In this document: positions 60,951-64,000 of the stretch, piece by piece
How the letters are laid out: every line of letters begins with the position of its first letter
Numbering within the stretch: the stretch's first letter is position 1
Assembly (NCBI RefSeq): GCF_946478785.1
Contig: NZ_CAMLDD010000006.1
Coordinates: 183,340-247,339, forward strand
Length of the DNA stretch: 64,000 bases
Source: an uncultured Flavobacterium sp.
GTDB lineage: Bacteria > Bacteroidota > Bacteroidia > Flavobacteriales > Flavobacteriaceae
Reading direction: 5' to 3'
Position numbers and translations under genes: made by a program
Notes under the pieces: model-generated
What the model was told of the DNA's origin: nothing
The model's database searches: none
The model's input: only the letters and a program-made list of their open reading frames with translations

Positions 60951-63520
60951 TCGGTTTCTTTTTTAATATTTTGAGCGCGATATAAAGCGTCAGTTGCCTG
61001 AAATAATTTTCGTTTTAATATCGGACTAAAATTAGGGTTTTCTTTTAAGAATCGCTGCACTTCATCAAAAGCATATTTCGAAGAATATTTTCCAATTGTA
61101 TTACTCAGCCAGTCTTTTGGAAAAAATATATCTCCCGTACGCTGAATTTCATCTGTCAAATCTAATGAAAATCGAATGTATTTCTGCGAATTTTCCTGAC
61201 GCAGCGGATGATGAATATTTGCCAGCGCAATAGAAACCCAGGATTCTTTCTCCCTGTTTTTATCGTCTTTTAACGATTCCATAAAAGCATTCCGAACCGA
61301 TTCGTCTTTGGATAATGAAGGTAATAAAAACTCAAAACGTTTCAGTTTGTCCGGATTTGTAATGGCAGTTTTGGCTCTCCGTAAAATTTCATCTGCTTTT
61401 TTATGCTTGAAAATAGCAAGATTCATTGCCATATTCGTGTAATCATCTTCATTTAATTTTAGATTTTGAATCACAATTTCTTTGTTCCATATCTGATATA
61501 ATTTGGCTTTCGCCGAATTTGAATGTGCAATGGAACTGAATAAATTGAATAAAGTCTTTTTAATATTTGGAGATAAATTGGTAGACAAACATGTAAACAA
61601 GGCAGAACTAAGCTCTTTTTGAACTTTATTTTGCTGTTTTTCTGTAAAGAATCTCCAATAAATCGTATTCAAATTATTAGATGCAATTCTTAAAACCAAT
61701 TCATTTTCTTCCTTTTGAATTCCTCTAAATAAACAATCAAAAGCTTTTTGTGGCGAGACATTTCCAATCAGCATATTTTCATAAAGATTGCTGTATGAAG
61801 AAGCTCTGGCAACCTCATCTTTCAATGTTGCAATATAATTTAAATTATTCCCGTCAAGCGGAAAAACACCATATCCAAAACCATTATAATTGTAAATAAT
61901 GCCAAGCGGCTTTTCAAGTCCGACAGCTTCTCTCAACAGAAGGTTTTTATCTTTTATCGTAACATTTAATACTTTTACATTATCCGCATAAATTAACCCA
62001 ATCTGAAAAACCTGAGGCCAGATATTTTCGGATTTGTCTTCTGCATTTTGCTCAATTTCAAATGTAGAAATTCGGTTTTGAGCGTCGTATTCAATTTTAT
62101 CCGAGAAAATAGCTCTTCCGGATTTGTTGACCCAGACTTCACTCCATTTTTGCATATCCAGAGAAGTTTCTTCATCGAGAATTCCCACCAGATTATTCCA
62201 GTCGGCATTGTCGTTGGCGTATTTTTTAATGTATTTTTCAATTCCTTTCTGAAAAGCTTCCTTACCCATCGAAGCTTCTAATTGACGCATCATAATAGGT
62301 GCTTTGTTGTAAATAATGCTCCCGTAAAGTGAACCGGCATCTTTCAAATTAGCCAAATTCTGTTTGATCGGATGAGTTCCCAAAGACCGGTCTTCTGCAT
62401 AAGCGCTGGCATAATGTGCTGAAAAGAACTGCAAATTATGATTGACTTTGGGAAAAATTGGGTTCATGATTTTGTCTGCCATGAAATTCGCAAATACCTC
62501 TTTCATCCAGACATCGTCAAACCATTTCATCGTTACCAGATCGCCAAACCACATATGCGAGGTTTCATGGGCAATCAGTTTTGCACGATTTAGTTTTTCA
62601 CTGTCAGTCGCACTGTTATCCAAAAACAACGTAGATTCGCGGTACTGAATTGAACCCACATGCTCCATTCCGCCATACTGAAAACCCGGAATCGAGGCAA
62701 AATCCAGTTTCTGAAAAGGAAATTTATAATTGGTGTATTTTTCTAAAAAATCTAAAGACTGCTGATGCAGACTGAAAATCGTATCGGTACTGCTTTCAAT
62801 TTTGCCTTTATCATTTTCACGGTATAGAAAAGTCATTTCCAAACCCGGCTTCTGCGTCACACTATTGAATTTTCCGGCGACAAAAGAAAACAAATACGTA
62901 CTCATTTTATCTGACTCACCAAAAGTGTACGAAGTAAAATCACCTTTTTCAACTTTGGCTGTAACATCGGCTCCAGCCAAAACCGTCCAGTCTTTTGGAA
63001 CAGACAAACTCAGTTTATAAGTTGCTTTAATGTCCGGCTGATCAAAACACGGAAACAGCGTACTAGCGCGATCCGGAACCAGTAAAGTGTACAAATAATC
63101 ATCATTTCTGTTTAATGATAAATTGCCGGCGATAAATGAAATTATAACTTTATTTTTTCCGGAAATCAAACTTTCAAAAGGAATAATAATATGTCCTTTT
63201 TCGTGTAGAATGGGAATATTTTTTCCGTTTGCAGAAACTGATTTTATTTTTTCAGATTTCTCTTTAAAATCCAAATACAAAGGCTGACTCAAATCTGACA
63301 AAGTCAAATCTAAATTTAAATTGGAAATAATATCCCGCTCTTTCTGATTCGGAATTTCAAAAGATAATTCATAAGAAACATTGGAGATTTGCTGTTTACG
63401 AAAAATAGCCAATTGTTCTGAAACGCCATTTTCTAAAAGAGAACTTTCTTTTTGTTTTGATTGAGAAAAACCAATTGTAATGATCGTAAAAAAAATAAGA
63501 AAGCTGTAGAGGATTTTCAT
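60947..63520 (-). CDS. M1-family zinc aminopeptidase, secreted
   Basis: The 857-aa product has a signal peptide (1-20, ending TIGFSQ) and the M1 architecture: an N-terminal beta domain, a thermolysin-like catalytic domain and a long helical C-domain. The exopeptidase motif is GGMEHVGS (a variant of GAMEN), and the zinc site is HETSH at 318-322 with the third ligand Glu in WMKEVFANF. Length is normal for the family. It is the first gene of a pair with DUF58. The gene begins about 60 bp from the nested palindrome that fills the right edge. Confidence 0.93.
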   Translation of the reverse strand: MKILYSFLIFFTIITIGFSQSKQKESSLLENGVSEQLAIFRKQQISNVSYELSFEIPNQKERDIISNLNLDLTLSDLSQPLYLDFKEKSEKIKSVSANGKNIPILHEKGHIIIPFESLISGKNKVIISFIAGNLSLNRNDDYLYTLLVPDRASTLFPCFDQPDIKATYKLSLSVPKDWTVLAGADVTAKVEKGDFTSYTFGESDKMSTYLFSFVAGKFNSVTQKPGLEMTFLYRENDKGKIESSTDTIFSLHQQSLDFLEKYTNYKFPFQKLDFASIPGFQYGGMEHVGSIQYRESTLFLDNSATDSEKLNRAKLIAHETSHMWFGDLVTMKWFDDVWMKEVFANFMADKIMNPIFPKVNHNLQFFSAHYASAYAEDRSLGTHPIKQNLANLKDAGSLYGSIIYNKAPIMMRQLEASMGKEAFQKGIEKYIKKYANDNADWNNLVGILDEETSLDMQKWSEVWVNKSGRAIFSDKIEYDAQNRISTFEIEQNAEDKSENIWPQVFQIGLIYADNVKVLNVTIKDKNLLLREAVGLEKPLGIIYNYNGFGYGVFPLDGNNLNYIATLKDEVARASSYSNLYENMLIGNVSPQKAFDCLFRGIQKEENELVLRIASNNLNTIYWRFFTEKQQNKVQKELSSALFTCLSTNLSPNIKKTLFNLFSSIAHSNSAKAKLYQIWNKEIVIQNLKLNEDDYTNMAMNLAIFKHKKADEILRRAKTAITNPDKLKRFEFLLPSLSKDESVRNAFMESLKDDKNREKESWVSIALANIHHPLRQENSQKYIRFSLDLTDEIQRTGDIFFPKDWLSNTIGKYSSKYAFDEVQRFLKENPNFSPILKRKLFQATDALYRAQNIKKETE

Positions 63521-63580
63521 TTTAAGGAAATATAAGATTCATTAAAAATAAAAAATGTTTGTTATGGATTGAGAATGTTT

Positions 63581-63916
63581 GCCACGAATTACACAAATTT
63601 TCACAAATTATTATTTTGATTGCTCTTAAAAGAGGTTTGCCACAGACTAAGGGCTAAAAATGAATTCTTTTACTTTATAAATTCTCCCGCAAATCCCGCA
63701 GATTTGGCATTAAAATTTAGATTCCTACATCTGCTAGATCTGCAAAATCTGCGAGAGAAATTAATTAAAAATCCTATTATCTATAGGAATCTATAGCAAA
63801 AAATAAGTTCAAACCTTCAAATATTTTAATTTGTGAAAATTTGTGCAATTTGTGGTAAAAACACAACAATTTCAAGCCATTTCAATTAGCGAAAATTAGT
63901 GAAATTAGTGGCAAAA
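63581..63916. repeat. Nested palindromic repeat region upstream of the M1 gene
   Basis: Outer arms carrying ACACAAATTTTCACAAATTA (63581-63610) and TAATTTGTGAAAATTTGTGC (63827-63855) pair with about three mismatches. Inner arms built on AATTCTCCCGCA and CTGCGAGAGAAATT (63679-63704 and 63742-63764) pair as well. A degenerate direct copy of the right arm follows at 63878-63916. No gene is seen in the 480 bp to the right edge apart from the insertion-sequence end. Confidence 0.75.
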
Positions 63917-63945
63917 AACTTTTACAAATAAAAAAGGCCTGACTT

Positions 63946-64000
63946 TGAACTGCCCCCAAAAAGTTAGACACTATTTGGGGGCATTTTTATGGAAAGAAAG
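63946..64000 (+). mobile_element. Left end of a probable IS3-family insertion sequence (cut by the window)
   Basis: The sequence TGAACTGCCCCCAAAAAGTT from 63946 resembles the terminal inverted repeat of IS3-family (IS150-group) elements, which begin with TG and a run of C. A 10-bp inverted repeat (TGCCCCCAAA at 63951-63960 and TTTGGGGGCA at 63974-63983) lies just inside. An ATG at 63989 opens a reading frame (MERK) in the place of orfA. The rest is outside the window. Confidence 0.55.

Overview
The window looks like a chromosomal segment of a Flavobacterium species (Bacteroidota). The evidence is AT-rich DNA, tRNA promoters of the flavobacterial type (TTG, 17-19 bp, TAnnTTTG), SusC/SusD-type outer-membrane genes, a C-terminal type IX secretion sorting domain, and lipoprotein and TonB-receptor genes typical of the phylum. 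No phage, CRISPR array, conjugative element or recognisable defence island was found. The only insertion-sequence sign is a probable IS3-family left end at the right edge.

Layout. (1) 1-4184, minus strand: a cell-envelope run of coaX, an outer-membrane protein, lptC, a small membrane protein, a CNNM/CBS protein and the first codons of a PpiD-like foldase. (2) 4238-4431: tRNA-Phe with promoter and terminator, then a structured repeat. (3) 4896-6627: an MHS-type transporter and a small membrane protein. (4) 6918-26087: a complete starch/maltodextrin utilisation locus. The minus arm encodes SusC, SusD, SusE/F and an alpha-amylase that carries a type IX sorting domain. The plus arm encodes a LacI regulator, a sugar MFS transporter, beta-phosphoglucomutase, maltose phosphorylase, a GH97 alpha-glucosidase and a GH13 neopullulanase. 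In the implied pathway starch is cut outside the cell, imported by SusCD, trimmed in the periplasm by GH97 and GH13, taken up by the MFS carrier, and split phosphorolytically inside by GH65 and PgmB. (5) 26336-32644: glycerophosphodiesterase, flavoprotein, M13 peptidase, HAD phosphatase, a CarboxypepD-like protein and TspO. (6) 32787-36218: mevalonate/isoprenoid genes (mvaD, a GHMP kinase, a UbiA prenyltransferase) interrupted by a four-helix-bundle gene cassette. (7) 36569-37477: rluB. (8) 37633-42407: a XusAB-like TonB receptor and DUF4374 lipoprotein divergent from an AraC regulator. (9) 42465-43565: a DUF4407 protein. (10) 43799-47740: a TonB receptor and beta-propeller phytase. (11) 47866-53684: pckA, a DUF423 protein, a saccharopine-dehydrogenase-like protein, a BlaI/BlaR1-type pair and a small lipoprotein. 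(12) 54238-58785: dipeptidase, tRNA-Leu, an alpha/beta hydrolase-ECF sigma-membrane protein operon, and a HAD protein. (13) 58858-59985: tandem repeats and two tRNA-Asp genes. (14) 60024-63520: a DUF58 protein and an M1 aminopeptidase.

The most unusual feature is the intergenic repeat load: at least seven different palindrome families fill most gaps. One has entered a coding sequence in frame (26643-26670 in the glycerophosphodiesterase gene). Others supply stop codons (pgmB, mvaD) or act as terminators. A four-copy structured element resembles the Flavo-1 RNA class. A 21-bp-period direct repeat between the AraC gene and its divergent receptor looks like the regulator's operator. Function calls come from motif recognition by eye; no database search was possible.
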